Shown: piece after piece, positions 7,693 to 16,368 of the stretch
How positions within the stretch are numbered: position 1 is the stretch's first letter
How the letters are laid out: the number at the start of each line of letters is the position of its first letter
Assembly (NCBI GenBank): GCA_963809795.1
Contig: CAWELN010000006.1
Span: 310,001 to 374,000 of the forward strand
From: DASUAS01 sp963809795
GTDB lineage: Bacteria > Actinomycetota > Acidimicrobiia > IMCC26256 > DASPTH01
Direction: 5' to 3'
DNA length: 64,000 nucleotides
Notes under the pieces: model-generated
Told to the model about the DNA's origin: nothing
Seen by the model: only the letters and a program-made list of their open reading frames with translations
Databases searched by the model: none
Program-made: the position numbers and the translations under genes

Positions 7693-8522
7693 GCGGAATC
7701 TCCTTGGGTACCGAGCGCGACGGCGCGGGCATCGGGCACGGGGACGACGCTCGCATAGTCGATGAACGACCGCAGCGTGTTGCCACCGTCCACCGTGAGC
7801 AGCTGCCCGGTCACCCACGACGACTCCGGGCCGGCGAAGTAGCGCACCGCCTGCGCGATGTCGTCGGGCTGGCCGTGGCGCTGGATCGGCTGTTCGGCGA
7901 GGAACGCATCCCTCATCTTCGGATTGCGGAACATGCCTTCCGTCGCCGCGGTCTGCGTCAACCCCGGTTGCACCGAGTTGACGCGCACGCCGAGCGGGCC
8001 GAGCTCGTCGGCCGCGACGCGCACCAATTGGTCGACCGCGGCTTTCCCCGCGGCGTACGAGGCGAGGTACCGGGTGGAGAACACGGCCGCGGTCGACGAG
8101 ATGGCGACGAACGAACCGCTGCCCGACCGGACCATCGCCTGGCCTGCGTACTTGAGGAAGAGGAACACCGGGCGCACGTTCCCGTCGACCTCGCGGCTGA
8201 AGGTGTCGTCGTCGAACAGGAGCACCGGTGACATCCCACCGCCGCCCGGGACCACGACGGCGATCTGCAGCCGGCGTTGGTCGTCGGACGCGGCCTCGAC
8301 CGCGTCCCGCACCGAGGAGCCGTCGAGGGCGTCGCACACGCAGTACGCGACGTCCAGGCCCTCGCCGGCGAGCGTGGCCGTCGCGTCCACGAGCTTCTGC
8401 TCGGTGCGGCCCGCGATCGTCACCCGCGCGCCGTCCCGCGCCAGGGCGCGGGTCGAGGCGAGGCCGATGCCCGAACCGCCGCCCACCACCACGGCACGCT
8501 GCCCTGCGAGTGCTCCGTCCAT
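7689..8522 (-). CDS. SDR family oxidoreductase
   Basis: A 277-residue SDR with cofactor motif GGGSGIG (residues 14-20), AGRT after beta-2, and catalytic Ser142, Tyr156 and Lys160 (YAAGK). The usual NAG strand is replaced by VVVPGGGG, which is uncommon. The C-terminal VDGGNTLRSF region is followed by an extra tail of about 25 residues. It is followed by a DUF1214 gene with ATGA overlap and preceded by a SnoaL-like gene 9 bp upstream, so the three form a minus-strand operon. Confidence 0.86.
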   Translation of the reverse strand: MDGALAGQRAVVVGGGSGIGLASTRALARDGARVTIAGRTEQKLVDATATLAGEGLDVAYCVCDALDGSSVRDAVEAASDDQRRLQIAVVVPGGGGMSPVLLFDDDTFSREVDGNVRPVFLFLKYAGQAMVRSGSGSFVAISSTAAVFSTRYLASYAAGKAAVDQLVRVAADELGPLGVRVNSVQPGLTQTAATEGMFRNPKMRDAFLAEQPIQRHGQPDDIAQAVRYFAGPESSWVTGQLLTVDGGNTLRSFIDYASVVPVPDARAVALGTQGDSA

Positions 8523-8531
8523 CGGCTCCTC

Positions 8532-8990
8532 CTAGCGGGGCTGCGGGTTGGCCGCGCGCGTCTCGGTCCAGTCGACCCGCAGCCGGCGCTCGGCGAACTT
8601 CCAGACGCCGTCGTCGTCGGTGCGGTAGGTGTCCTCGTAGCGGATGAACATCACGTAGTCGGTCCCGCCGTGGTCGTCGGGGGTGAGGTGGTGCGCGATG
8701 CAGTAGACCTCGCCCGTCGCCTCGCCGTCGCCGATGTCGTACGTCGACTGACCGAGCATGTGGAAGGTCTTCGGGTATCGCTTGATCGCCTCCGGGACCT
8801 TCGCCAGCCGCTCCGCGCCGCGGATCCGGCGGGGCTCCTCGGTCTCGCTCGGGTCGTGGATCGTGATGACCGCGTCGGCATGGAACAGCGCGATGAAGGT
8901 GTCGACGTCGCGCCGGTCGACGCCCTGGGCGTAGCGCTCGGCCAGCGCGCGCAGCTGCGCCTGCGTTGCGGCGTCGTCAGCGGTCGGCAT
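8532..8990 (-). CDS. SnoaL-like/NTF2-fold protein
   Basis: A 152-residue protein of the nuclear-transport-factor-2 fold. It shows the typical AERYAQGVDRRDVDTFIALFHADAVI helix-strand start and the REEPRRIRG, MLGQSTYDI and YEDTYRTDDDGVWKFAERRL strands near the end. Members are polyketide cyclases, dehydratases, isomerases or limonene-epoxide-hydrolase-like enzymes, and the exact reaction cannot be read here. It is the first gene of the SnoaL-SDR-DUF1214 operon. Confidence 0.8.
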   Translation of the reverse strand: MPTADDAATQAQLRALAERYAQGVDRRDVDTFIALFHADAVITIHDPSETEEPRRIRGAERLAKVPEAIKRYPKTFHMLGQSTYDIGDGEATGEVYCIAHHLTPDDHGGTDYVMFIRYEDTYRTDDDGVWKFAERRLRVDWTETRAANPQPR

Positions 8991-9053
8991 GCGTCCTCCC
9001 CAGGGTCAGGGGGAGACTACGTGCTTCGTCCCGCGTACACCCGTGGGTGCTGC

Positions 9054-9353
9054 TCAGAAGTGCAGCTGGCCGTAGGTGTTGCAGAGCCCCGCCGCGTTGA
9101 TGGCGAGGAACGAGGCGACGATGAGCACCACGTTCCACCGCACGAGGTGCCGGCGCCAGCCCGTGAGCACCCGCGCCCGCATCGGCGGGGGCATGTACCA
9201 CTCGGGCAGCGCCGCGGTCGTTCCCGGATCGGTCAGCGTCCAGAGCGAGACGGCATCCGGTGGTACCGGAGCCTCGGGGTCGGCGGCGAGCGCCTCCGCG
9301 ACCAGCTCGGCATCGGCCACGGCGGCAGTCGGGTCGGATTCGGTGAGCTCCAC
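9054..9353 (-). CDS. Small membrane-anchored hypothetical protein
   Basis: About 99 residues from a GTG start at 9353. The first 45 residues are acidic (TESDPTAAVADAELVAEAL), followed by a basic stretch and one hydrophobic helix (WNVVLIVASFLAINAAGL) near the C-terminus, ending CNTYGQLHF. It is probably a single-pass membrane protein with a cytosolic acidic domain. It diverges from the ASCH gene, with 51 bp between the starts. There is no clear ribosome-binding site, so the start is uncertain. No family is recognised. Confidence 0.55.
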   Translation of the reverse strand: MELTESDPTAAVADAELVAEALAADPEAPVPPDAVSLWTLTDPGTTAALPEWYMPPPMRARVLTGWRRHLVRWNVVLIVASFLAINAAGLCNTYGQLHF

Positions 9354-9404
9354 ACCCGTGGTACGGAGGCGGACACCTGGGCGGATGAGGCGTACCGTGA
9401 ATCG

Positions 9405-9695
9405 GTGCAATTCAGCCCGGAGCTGCGGGCCCCGGTGTTGGCGGGCGAGGTCACGCTCTCGTTCCGGCTCTGGACCCGCCCCAAGGTGAGGGTCGGCGGT
9501 CGGTACCGCGTCGGGCCCGCCGAGATCGAGGTCGACGACATCGAGCTCGTGCCGTTCTCCACCGTCAGCGCGGGCGACGTCCGGCGTTGTGGCGAGGCCG
9601 ACCGTGAGTCGTTGCGACGACGCACCGCCCACGCGGGGCCGGTCGCCGACGACACGCTCGTCTACCGGATCGAGTTCCACGTCGTCGACGGTTGA
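9405..9695 (+). CDS. ASCH-domain-like small protein
   Basis: A 96-residue protein from a GTG start at 9405. The layout fits an ASCH (PUA-like beta-barrel) domain: LAGEVTLSFRLWTRPKVRVGGRYRVG, then VDDIELVPFSTVSAGDVRRCG, then YRIEFHVVDG. ASCH domains bind RNA or nucleoside-like ligands, and some cleave modified nucleosides. It stands alone between a divergent small membrane protein and the single copy of the 60-bp repeat. The call rests on motif order only. Confidence 0.65.
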   Translation: MQFSPELRAPVLAGEVTLSFRLWTRPKVRVGGRYRVGPAEIEVDDIELVPFSTVSAGDVRRCGEADRESLRRRTAHAGPVADDTLVYRIEFHVVDG

Positions 9696-9705
9696 CCTGG
9701 GAGCT

Positions 9706-9765
9706 GGAGATGGAGCGGAGCCGTGCCCGGAGGGCGGGACGGTGCAGCGGAATCGACCGTTGAGC
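9706..9765. repeat. Single copy of the 59/60-bp dispersed repeat
   Basis: One 60-bp unit in plus orientation. It shares GCGGAGCCGT, GGGACGG, GCGGAATCGACC and the end GTTGAGC with the arrays at 5841-6085 (minus orientation) and 48869-49076. It lies between the convergent ASCH and enoyl-CoA hydratase genes. Confidence 0.8.
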
Positions 9766-9787
9766 TGGCACGGCGATGGTCCGGTGG

Positions 9788-10561
9788 TCAGGGCTTCTCG
9801 AGCCGGGCCCGCAGCTGCGCCAGGCGTTCCTGGAACGCGGGCTGCTGCATCGACCAGTCCTGGTGCGGGAACTCCAGCTCGAACGCCTCCGCCGAGGTGT
9901 CGACGCCGGCCGACGCATCGAGCACCGCCTTGGCCCGCGCCACCAGCTCGCGTGGCCGGTCGGCCGCCCGCCGGGCCAGGGCGACCGCGGTGGCGAGCAG
10001 CTCGTCGTCGTCGATGCAGCGCCACGCCAGGCCGACGCGCGCGGCGTCCTCGCCGGACAGCGATTCGCCGAAGATGACCAGCGCGGCGGCGGCCTGCCGT
10101 CCGACCAGCCGTTGCATCCGCCAGAGGTGGCCACCGCCGGGGTGGATCCCGAGATCCATGAACCGCGGATCGAAGCGCGCCTTGGGCGAGGCCAGGATGA
10201 CGTCACAGGCGAGGGGCAGGTTGACCCCGGCGCCGATCACGGGCCCGTTCACCGCCGCCACCGACGGGATGGTCAGCCGGGTGAGGGCGAGGAACCCGGC
10301 GTACATCTCCCGCAGCGACGCCCGCGGTTCGAGGAGGTCGTCGACCGATCCGCCGGCGCAGAAGGCCGGGGGAGTGGCGGTCAGCACCAGCGCCCCGACC
10401 CCGGGATCGGCGGCGGCCTCCTCGACCGCCGCCGCGAGCTGGGTCGTCACCTCGAACGACAGCGCGTTGCGCCGCGCCGGGTCGTCGAGCACGACGACGG
10501 CGACGTTGCCGTCACGCTCGAGGCGGACGCGGGGCTCGCTCGGTGTCCATGGGTGGTGCAT
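9788..10561 (-). CDS. Enoyl-CoA hydratase/isomerase (crotonase) family protein
   Basis: A 257-residue crotonase. The oxyanion-hole segments are FCAGGSVDDL (about residues 67-76) and VNGPVIGAGVNLPLACD (about residues 104-120). The usual hydratase Glu pair is not clear: the position after the second segment reads FMDLGIHPGGG, so dehydration, isomerisation or hydrolysis of the CoA thioester are all possible. It acts on acyl-CoA in the cytosol. It diverges from the amidohydrolase at 10601 with about 40 bp between starts. Confidence 0.86.
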   Translation of the reverse strand: MHHPWTPSEPRVRLERDGNVAVVVLDDPARRNALSFEVTTQLAAAVEEAAADPGVGALVLTATPPAFCAGGSVDDLLEPRASLREMYAGFLALTRLTIPSVAAVNGPVIGAGVNLPLACDVILASPKARFDPRFMDLGIHPGGGHLWRMQRLVGRQAAAALVIFGESLSGEDAARVGLAWRCIDDDELLATAVALARRAADRPRELVARAKAVLDASAGVDTSAEAFELEFPHQDWSMQQPAFQERLAQLRARLEKP

Positions 10562-10600
10562 CGTACGGCGGGCCCTCCGGTGGCGGGCCAGAATGACGCG

Positions 10601-12052
10601 ATGCCCTACCTCCCGAGCGACGCGGTCACGCGCATCAAGGCCGGACTCGACCACCCGGTGATCGACTCCGACGGTCACGCCATCGAGTACCTCCCATTGG
10701 TGCGCGACATCCTGCAGGCCCAGGCCGGCGACGACGCGGTCGCGGCCATGGACCTGGTGACGAGCGGCGGGTCGGCCGTCCGCGGCCTGTCGCCCGAGCA
10801 GATGCGCGGCGCCGGACTCGTCCGCACGTCGTGGTGGGGCCTGCCCACCCGCAACACCCTCGACCGTGGGACCGCGCTCCTCCCGGAGCTCCTGGCCGAG
10901 CGACTGCCGGAGCTCGGCATCGACCACGCGGTGCTCTACCCGACGTACGGGTTGGTCCCGGCCGCGCTCGACGACGCCGCCATCCGATGCCCGCTCGCGC
11001 GCGCGTTCAACACCTTCTACGCGGAGGCGTTCCGCGACCACGCCGACGCGCTCACGCCCGTCGGCATCATCCCGATGCACACGCCCGACGAGGCGATCAC
11101 GGAGCTCGACCACGCGACCGGTGAGCTCGGGCTGAAGGCGTTCATGTTCGGTGGGCCCATCGGCCGCCCCGTGCCGGGCGTCGACCCGCCGTCGCGCGCG
11201 GCGCGCTGGCTGGACTCCCTCGGCCTGGACTCGCAGTACGACTACGACCCGGTGTGGCAGCGGTGCGTCGACCTGGGCGTGTCGCCGACGTTCCACACCG
11301 CAGCCATGGGGTGGACGATCCGCGCGTCGGTCAGCAACTACGTGTTCAACCACATCGGGATGTTCGCCATCGCCGGTGAGCTGCTCGCGCTGTCGCTGTT
11401 CCTCGGTGGCGTGCCCCAGCGGTTCCCCACGTTGCGGTTCGCGTTCCAGGAGGGCGGTGTCGCGTGGGCCGCGGCGCTGTACGCCAACCTCGTGAGCCAC
11501 TGGGAGAAGCGCAACCGTGACGCGGTCGAGCACTACAACCCCGCGCACCTCGACCGCGGCCAGCTCGCCGATCTGTTCGAGCAGCACGGATCGCCCCGCT
11601 ACCGGGATCGGCTCGATCGGCTCGACGACGGCCTGCGCATGCTCAGCCTGCCCGACGAGGACCCGGCGACGCTCGACGAGTTCGCCCGCTGCGGCATCCG
11701 CGACGCCGACGACATCCGCGATGTGTTCACCACCGCCTTCCACTTCGGGTGCGAGGCCGACGACCCGATGACCGCCCTCGCGTTCGACACCCGCCGCAAC
11801 CCGGGTGGTGCCCGCCTGAAGGCGTTGTTCGCGTCCGACATCGGGCACTGGGACGTCCCCGACATCCGCGAGGTCCTCCCCGAGGCGTGGGAGCTGGTCG
11901 AGGACGGCCACGCCAGCGCGGCCGACTTCCGGGCCCTGACCTTCGAGCACGCGGTGTCGCTCTGGGCCGGCACCAACCCGTCCTTCTTCGCCGGCACCAC
12001 GGTCGAGGCTGCGGTGCGCGACGAGCTGGAGCGCGTCAGCGTCCGGGGATAG
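10601..12052 (+). CDS. Amidohydrolase family protein (amidohydrolase_2 type)
   Basis: A 483-residue TIM-barrel metal hydrolase of the COG2159 type. The N-terminal IDSDGH motif (residues 24-29) replaces the more common DxHxH and is typical of actinobacterial members. YPTYGL, GIIPMHTPDEAI, the FQEGGVAWAAALYANLVSHW helix and ASDIGHWD near the C-terminus follow family order, the last with the Asp that usually binds metal. Relatives decarboxylate or hydrolyse ring-derived acids; this substrate is unknown. It is the first gene of a plus-strand run with an alpha/beta hydrolase and a phosphotriesterase-like gene. Confidence 0.85.
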   Translation: MPYLPSDAVTRIKAGLDHPVIDSDGHAIEYLPLVRDILQAQAGDDAVAAMDLVTSGGSAVRGLSPEQMRGAGLVRTSWWGLPTRNTLDRGTALLPELLAERLPELGIDHAVLYPTYGLVPAALDDAAIRCPLARAFNTFYAEAFRDHADALTPVGIIPMHTPDEAITELDHATGELGLKAFMFGGPIGRPVPGVDPPSRAARWLDSLGLDSQYDYDPVWQRCVDLGVSPTFHTAAMGWTIRASVSNYVFNHIGMFAIAGELLALSLFLGGVPQRFPTLRFAFQEGGVAWAAALYANLVSHWEKRNRDAVEHYNPAHLDRGQLADLFEQHGSPRYRDRLDRLDDGLRMLSLPDEDPATLDEFARCGIRDADDIRDVFTTAFHFGCEADDPMTALAFDTRRNPGGARLKALFASDIGHWDVPDIREVLPEAWELVEDGHASAADFRALTFEHAVSLWAGTNPSFFAGTTVEAAVRDELERVSVRG

Positions 12053-12062
12053 CGTCGCCGCC

Positions 12063-12759
12063 ATGACGACGATGGTGCTCGTGCACGGAGCGTTCCACGG
12101 CGCGTGGTGCTGGGAACCGGTTCGCAGCCTGCTCGACGAGCAGGGGATCCCCAACCTGGCGCCCGAGCTGCCGCTCACCGGGCTCGAGGCCGACGCCGGC
12201 GCCGTGCGCAGCGCTGCTCGACGCGGTCGAGGGGCCGGTGGTGCTGTGCGGCCACTCCTACGGAGGCATGGTGATCTCGCGGGCGGCGAGCGGCCGCGAC
12301 GACGTCGACCGGCTCGTGTACCTCTGCGCGGTCCAGGTGGCCGACGACGCCGAGATGGCCGCGATCATGCAGCCCACCCCGTTGATGGAGCATCTCGTGC
12401 ACGGCGACGACGGGTCGCTGGCGGTCGATCCCGAACACGCGGCGGCGGACTTCTACCACGACTGCGCCGCTGACGTCGCCGACGCGTCGGTGGCGAAGCT
12501 GCGCCCCATGCCGAGCGGGGTGGACACGGACGCCATGAGCGGCGCCGACGTCCCGCCTCCGGCGTGGACCCAGATGCCGTCGACCTACGTGGTCTGCACC
12601 GACGACCGGGCCGTGCATCCGGATACGCAACGCGAGATGGCGAAGCACGCCGACGACCGCGTCGTCTGGGACACGAGCCACTCACCCATGCTCTCGCGGC
12701 CGGACCTCGTCGCCGACCTGCTCGCGGCGCTCGCCGCGCAGTACGAAGGAGTGCGCTGA
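12063..12759 (+). pseudogene. Alpha/beta hydrolase, frameshifted near 12210
   Basis: The first frame reads MTTMVLVHGAFHGAWCWEPV and continues to EADAGAVR. The second frame resumes with LLDAVEGPVVLCGHSYGG, which contains the nucleophile Ser, and runs to 12759 with DDRAVHP and SHSPML supplying likely Asp and His. One extra base around 12210 explains the break; without it the protein would be about 231 residues and complete. The family is the pimeloyl-carrier/EstA-like alpha/beta hydrolases. The stop overlaps the next ATG (TGATG). A sequence error is as likely as a real mutation. Confidence 0.75.
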
Positions 12760-13757
12760 TGACCACCGTGCAGACCGTCACCGGTCCCGTCGACGCCGCC
12801 GACCTCGGGCGTACGCTCGTCCACGAGCACATCCGCATCTCGTACTACGGCGAGGAGCTCGACCCGCGGTACTCGTGGGACCGGGCCGAGACCGTGGAGC
12901 GTGCGGTCGACAAGATGGGTGAGCTGCTCGACGCCGGCTTCCGCACGTTCGTCGACCCGTGCCCCATCGAGCTCGGGCGCGATCCCGAGCTCTACGCGGA
13001 GATCTCGGCGCGGTCGGGGATGCGCATCGTGTGCACCACCGGCTTCTACACCGAGCACCTCTCGTCCGGGCTGCCGTTCTACTGGCGCGCCCGCGATCCG
13101 GAGGAGATCGCCGAGCTCTACGTGCGGGAGCTGGTGGAGGGCATCGCCGGGACGGGCGGGATCCGCGCCGGGGCGATCAAGGCGGCCACCGGCGTGGAGG
13201 TGACCCCGGCCGAGTCGCGGTGCCTGACCGGCGCCGCGCTCGCCCAGCGCGAGGTCGGGTGCGCGATCATCACCCACACCGAGAACTCCAAGCACGGCGA
13301 CGTGCAGCAGGACCTCTTCGCCGACGGCGGCGCCGATCTCGGTCGTGTCCTCATCGGTCACCAGGACGAGCAGACCGACGTGGCGCCGATCCGCAAGCTC
13401 GCCGAGCGCGGCACCTTCGTCGGTGTCGATCGCATCGGACTCGAGATCCTCGCGCCCGACGAACGTCGCGCCGACCACGTGGCCACCCTGGTCCGCGAAG
13501 GCTTCACCGACCACGTCTGCCTGTCGCAGGACCACATCTGCGCGCTGACCGCGCCCCGGTCGTCGTTCTGGGTGCCGCCGGAGTATCGCGACGCGGCGGC
13601 GACGCGCCGCCAGGAGATCGAGTGGCAGGTGTGGAAGCGGCCGTACACCTACATCCTCACCGACTTCGTTCCCCGGCTCCTGGAGCGCGGCGTCACCGAT
13701 GCCGACGTCGAGACGATCTTCGTCGACAACCCACGGCGGTTGCTCGCCGGCGCCTGA
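12759..13757 (+). CDS. Phosphotriesterase-family metal hydrolase
   Basis: A 332-residue TIM-barrel binuclear metal hydrolase of the PTE/lactonase family. All expected ligands are visible: His22 and His24 (VHEHI), bridging Lys141 (AIKAAT), His173 (ITHTE), His201 (IGHQDE) and Asp258 (LSQDH). Members act as phosphotriesterases or, more often in actinobacteria, lactonases. It is coupled to the upstream alpha/beta hydrolase by a one-base stop/start overlap, so the pair may open a cyclic ester together. Confidence 0.88.
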   Translation: MTTVQTVTGPVDAADLGRTLVHEHIRISYYGEELDPRYSWDRAETVERAVDKMGELLDAGFRTFVDPCPIELGRDPELYAEISARSGMRIVCTTGFYTEHLSSGLPFYWRARDPEEIAELYVRELVEGIAGTGGIRAGAIKAATGVEVTPAESRCLTGAALAQREVGCAIITHTENSKHGDVQQDLFADGGADLGRVLIGHQDEQTDVAPIRKLAERGTFVGVDRIGLEILAPDERRADHVATLVREGFTDHVCLSQDHICALTAPRSSFWVPPEYRDAAATRRQEIEWQVWKRPYTYILTDFVPRLLERGVTDADVETIFVDNPRRLLAGA

Positions 13758-13773
13758 CCCGCCAGGGTTCTGG

Positions 13774-15204
13774 ATGGCCCGGAATGGGCACCCCCTGCCC
13801 GTGGCCACCGATTCGGTCCGAGCTGGCGCCGAGTCCGTGCTCGGCGACCGCAAGCACCGCGCCGCCATCGTCGCGCTCGCCGCGGTGCTCGCGCTCGATG
13901 GCGCCGACCGAACCGCCCTGGGCGCGCTCGCGCCGGCGCTCAAGTCCGAGTTCGGCGTGGGGAACACGGCGATCGGGCTGCTCGCGAGCGCGTTCGCGAT
14001 CGTGGGCGCGCTGGCGATCTTCCCCATCGGGATCCTGACCGACCGCGCGCGCCGCATCACCATCCTCGTGGTCTGCATCGGCATCTGGTGCCTGGCCATG
14101 GGCGTCGCCGCGGCGGCGATGTCGTTCGCGGTCCTCTTCGCCGCGCGCGTCAGCCTCGGTGTCATGAGCGCGGCCGGCGGTCCGCCGGTCACGTCGCTCG
14201 TCGGCGACCTCTTCCCGGCCGACGTGCACGGGCGCGTGCTCGGTTGGGTGAAGAGCGGCGAGCTGGTCGGCGCCGGGGTGGGGTTCCTGGTGGCCGGCGT
14301 CGTGGTCGCGCTGACCTCGTGGCGCGGTGTGTTCGTCGTGCTGGCCCTCATGGGCCTGGCGGTCGGTTGGGTCATCGCGCGCGTGCCGGAGCCGCGCCGG
14401 GGCGGCGAGAACGACCTTCCCGGACCCGGCGGCCGCGGCATCGACGCGCCCACGCACCTCGCCGAGCTCGTCGAGGAGCAGGGCGTCGAACCCAAAGAGG
14501 ACGTGATCCTCGAGGGCGACGTGTCGGCGATGCCGCTGCGCCCGGCGATCGAATACGTGATGCACGTCCGCACGGTGGTGATGATCATCATCGCGTCGGC
14601 CCTCGGCGACGTCTTCTTCACCGCGCTGCAGGTGTTCGGCGTGCTGTTCCTGGTCGACCAGTTCGGAATCTCCGCCTCGACGGCGTCGATCCTCATCCCG
14701 CTCGTCGGCGTGGGTGGTTTCGTCGGTGTGCTCGCGGGCGGGCGCGGCGGCGATCTGCTGATCGAACGGGGCGTGCTCACAGGCCGGATCAACATCGGCG
14801 TCTGGAGCTACCTCGCGGCCGCGATCACGTTGGTGCCGGTGTTCGTGGTGTCGTCGCTCGCCGTGGCCCTGCCGTTCCTCGTGGTGTCGGGTGCATTGCT
14901 GACCGCGCCCATCGCGCCGCTCGAGGCGGCGCGCCTCGACGTCGTGCACCCGCAGCTGCGGGGCCGCGCCGAGAGTGCCCGCATGATCGCCCGGGTCGCC
15001 GCGCAAGCCGCGGCACCGCTGCTGTTCGGCCTACTCTCGAGTGAGCTGGGCGGCGGTGGCGCCGAAGGGCTGCGGCTCACGTTCCTTCTGCTACTGCCGT
15101 TGCTCGGTGCGAGCTCGATCTTCCTCATGATCGCCGCTCGTCACTATCCGCACGAGGTCGCCGCGGTGGAGGAGTCGCACGTGGAAGTGATCGACGATGC
15201 TTGA
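13774..15204 (+). CDS. MFS transporter
   Basis: A 476-residue major facilitator with about 12 membrane helices and a charged central loop (residues 205-260). The first-half signature DRARRITIL follows helix 2, and GDLFPADVHGRVLGW is the helix 4-5 region. The DGADRTALGALAPALKSEFG opening resembles metabolite or drug exporters of the spinster/NarK-like type. It lies 16 bp after the phosphotriesterase gene and overlaps the next gene by 8 bp, so it may move the product or substrate of the hydrolases. Confidence 0.86.
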   Translation: MARNGHPLPVATDSVRAGAESVLGDRKHRAAIVALAAVLALDGADRTALGALAPALKSEFGVGNTAIGLLASAFAIVGALAIFPIGILTDRARRITILVVCIGIWCLAMGVAAAAMSFAVLFAARVSLGVMSAAGGPPVTSLVGDLFPADVHGRVLGWVKSGELVGAGVGFLVAGVVVALTSWRGVFVVLALMGLAVGWVIARVPEPRRGGENDLPGPGGRGIDAPTHLAELVEEQGVEPKEDVILEGDVSAMPLRPAIEYVMHVRTVVMIIIASALGDVFFTALQVFGVLFLVDQFGISASTASILIPLVGVGGFVGVLAGGRGGDLLIERGVLTGRINIGVWSYLAAAITLVPVFVVSSLAVALPFLVVSGALLTAPIAPLEAARLDVVHPQLRGRAESARMIARVAAQAAAPLLFGLLSSELGGGGAEGLRLTFLLLLPLLGASSIFLMIAARHYPHEVAAVEESHVEVIDDA

Positions 15205-16339
15205 CGTCGGTCCCGACGCCCACGACCACGCGCAGGAGGCGAGCGTGCCCCCGTCCGACCCCCGACGCCAGGAAGCGCCCGCGGCGCACGAGGAGCACCA
15301 CGGGCACCTGCGCCACGAGCACCCCCGGTGGTCGGTCGGGCGGGTGGCGTTCCTGGCCATCAGCGCCATCTGCATCTACCTGTTCGCGCCGAGCATCGCG
15401 GAGGTGTTCTCGGCCTACGACCGCCTCGGCGACGTCGAGCCCATCTGGCTCCTGCCCGCGGTGCTGTGCGCGCTCGGCAGCTTCGCCTGCGTCTGGCTGG
15501 TGCAGGCGATCGCGCTCGGCACGCGCGACTGGTTCTCGGTGGTCACCACCCAGCTGGCGGGGAACGCGTTCAACCGCATCACGCCCGGCGGTGGCGCGAC
15601 CGGCACCGCGTTGCAGGCGAACATGCTCGCCGATGCCGGCTTCGGCGTCGCGTATGCGGCGACTGCGCTCACCGTGCAATCGGTGCTGAGCACCGCGGCC
15701 ATCGTCGCCCTCCCCGTCTTCGCACTGCCGTTCGTGCTCTTCGGCACCCAGGTCCCCGACGGCCTGCTGCAGGCGTTCTGGATCGGCATCCCCGTGTTCC
15801 TGCTCATGGTCGCGATCGGCATCGCGCTGTTCGTCGCCGATCGCCCGCTGCTGTTCCTCGGCCGGGTCATCGCGTGGGTGCGCTGCAAGTTGAAGCGCGG
15901 CGCGTCGATGGATCGCACGCTCGGGGCGCGGCTGCTCGAGAGCCGCGATCGCATCCGGAGGGAGATCGGACCCCGGTGGGAGGTCGCCCTGGGTGCGTCG
16001 CTGGCGCGCTGGTTGTTCGAGTACGGCGTGCTCGTCTGCACGCTGTGCGGGCTGTCGGCGAACCCGAACCCCGCGTTGGTGCTGCTGGCCTTCGTGGTGG
16101 CGTCGGTGCTCGGCCTGCTGCCGTTCACGCCGGGCGGCCTCGGCTTCGTCGAGGCCGGCTTGGCCGCGACGCTGGCCGTCGCCGGCATCTCCACCGGCGA
16201 CGCGCTGGTGGCGACGCTGGTCTACCGGATGCTCACCTTCTGGCTCCCCATCCCACTCGGCGGCGTCGCGGCGTACGTGTTCCGCCGGCGGCACCCGCAC
16301 CAGGTGCCCGCGGGCGCGGCACCCGCGACGCCCTCCTGA
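15197..16339 (+). CDS. Flippase-like membrane protein (LPG synthase TM/UPF0104 family)
   Basis: A 380-residue integral membrane protein. A His-rich, soluble N-terminus (residues 8-45, with HEEHHGHLRHEH) precedes about 8 hydrophobic helices. The family signature NAFNRITPGGGATG (about residues 117-130) and LLPFTPGGLGFVEAGL near the C-terminus match the lysylphosphatidylglycerol-synthase transmembrane/TIGR00374 family, linked to lipid translocation. The catalytic aminoacyl-transferase domain is absent. It overlaps the MFS gene by 8 bp and is followed by the 16336 hairpin. Confidence 0.82.
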   Translation: MLDVGPDAHDHAQEASVPPSDPRRQEAPAAHEEHHGHLRHEHPRWSVGRVAFLAISAICIYLFAPSIAEVFSAYDRLGDVEPIWLLPAVLCALGSFACVWLVQAIALGTRDWFSVVTTQLAGNAFNRITPGGGATGTALQANMLADAGFGVAYAATALTVQSVLSTAAIVALPVFALPFVLFGTQVPDGLLQAFWIGIPVFLLMVAIGIALFVADRPLLFLGRVIAWVRCKLKRGASMDRTLGARLLESRDRIRREIGPRWEVALGASLARWLFEYGVLVCTLCGLSANPNPALVLLAFVVASVLGLLPFTPGGLGFVEAGLAATLAVAGISTGDALVATLVYRMLTFWLPIPLGGVAAYVFRRRHPHQVPAGAAPATPS

Positions 16340-16368
16340 CCGCGGACCGCGGTGCGGTCGGCGGTCAG
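16336..16368. terminator. Strong symmetric hairpin between convergent genes
   Basis: CTGACCGC pairs with GCGGTCAG, then a G/G mismatch, then GACCGC pairs with GCGGTC around a GGT loop. The plus-strand TGA lies in the left arm and the minus-strand stop in the right. This 14-bp stem is the best bidirectional terminator candidate in the window, although it lacks a T run. Confidence 0.65.

Noticed and set aside
12585..14795. Long antisense open frame opposite the phosphotriesterase and MFS genes
   Set aside because: It is an effect of high GC; the plus-strand genes carry complete family motifs and the antisense product resembles nothing.
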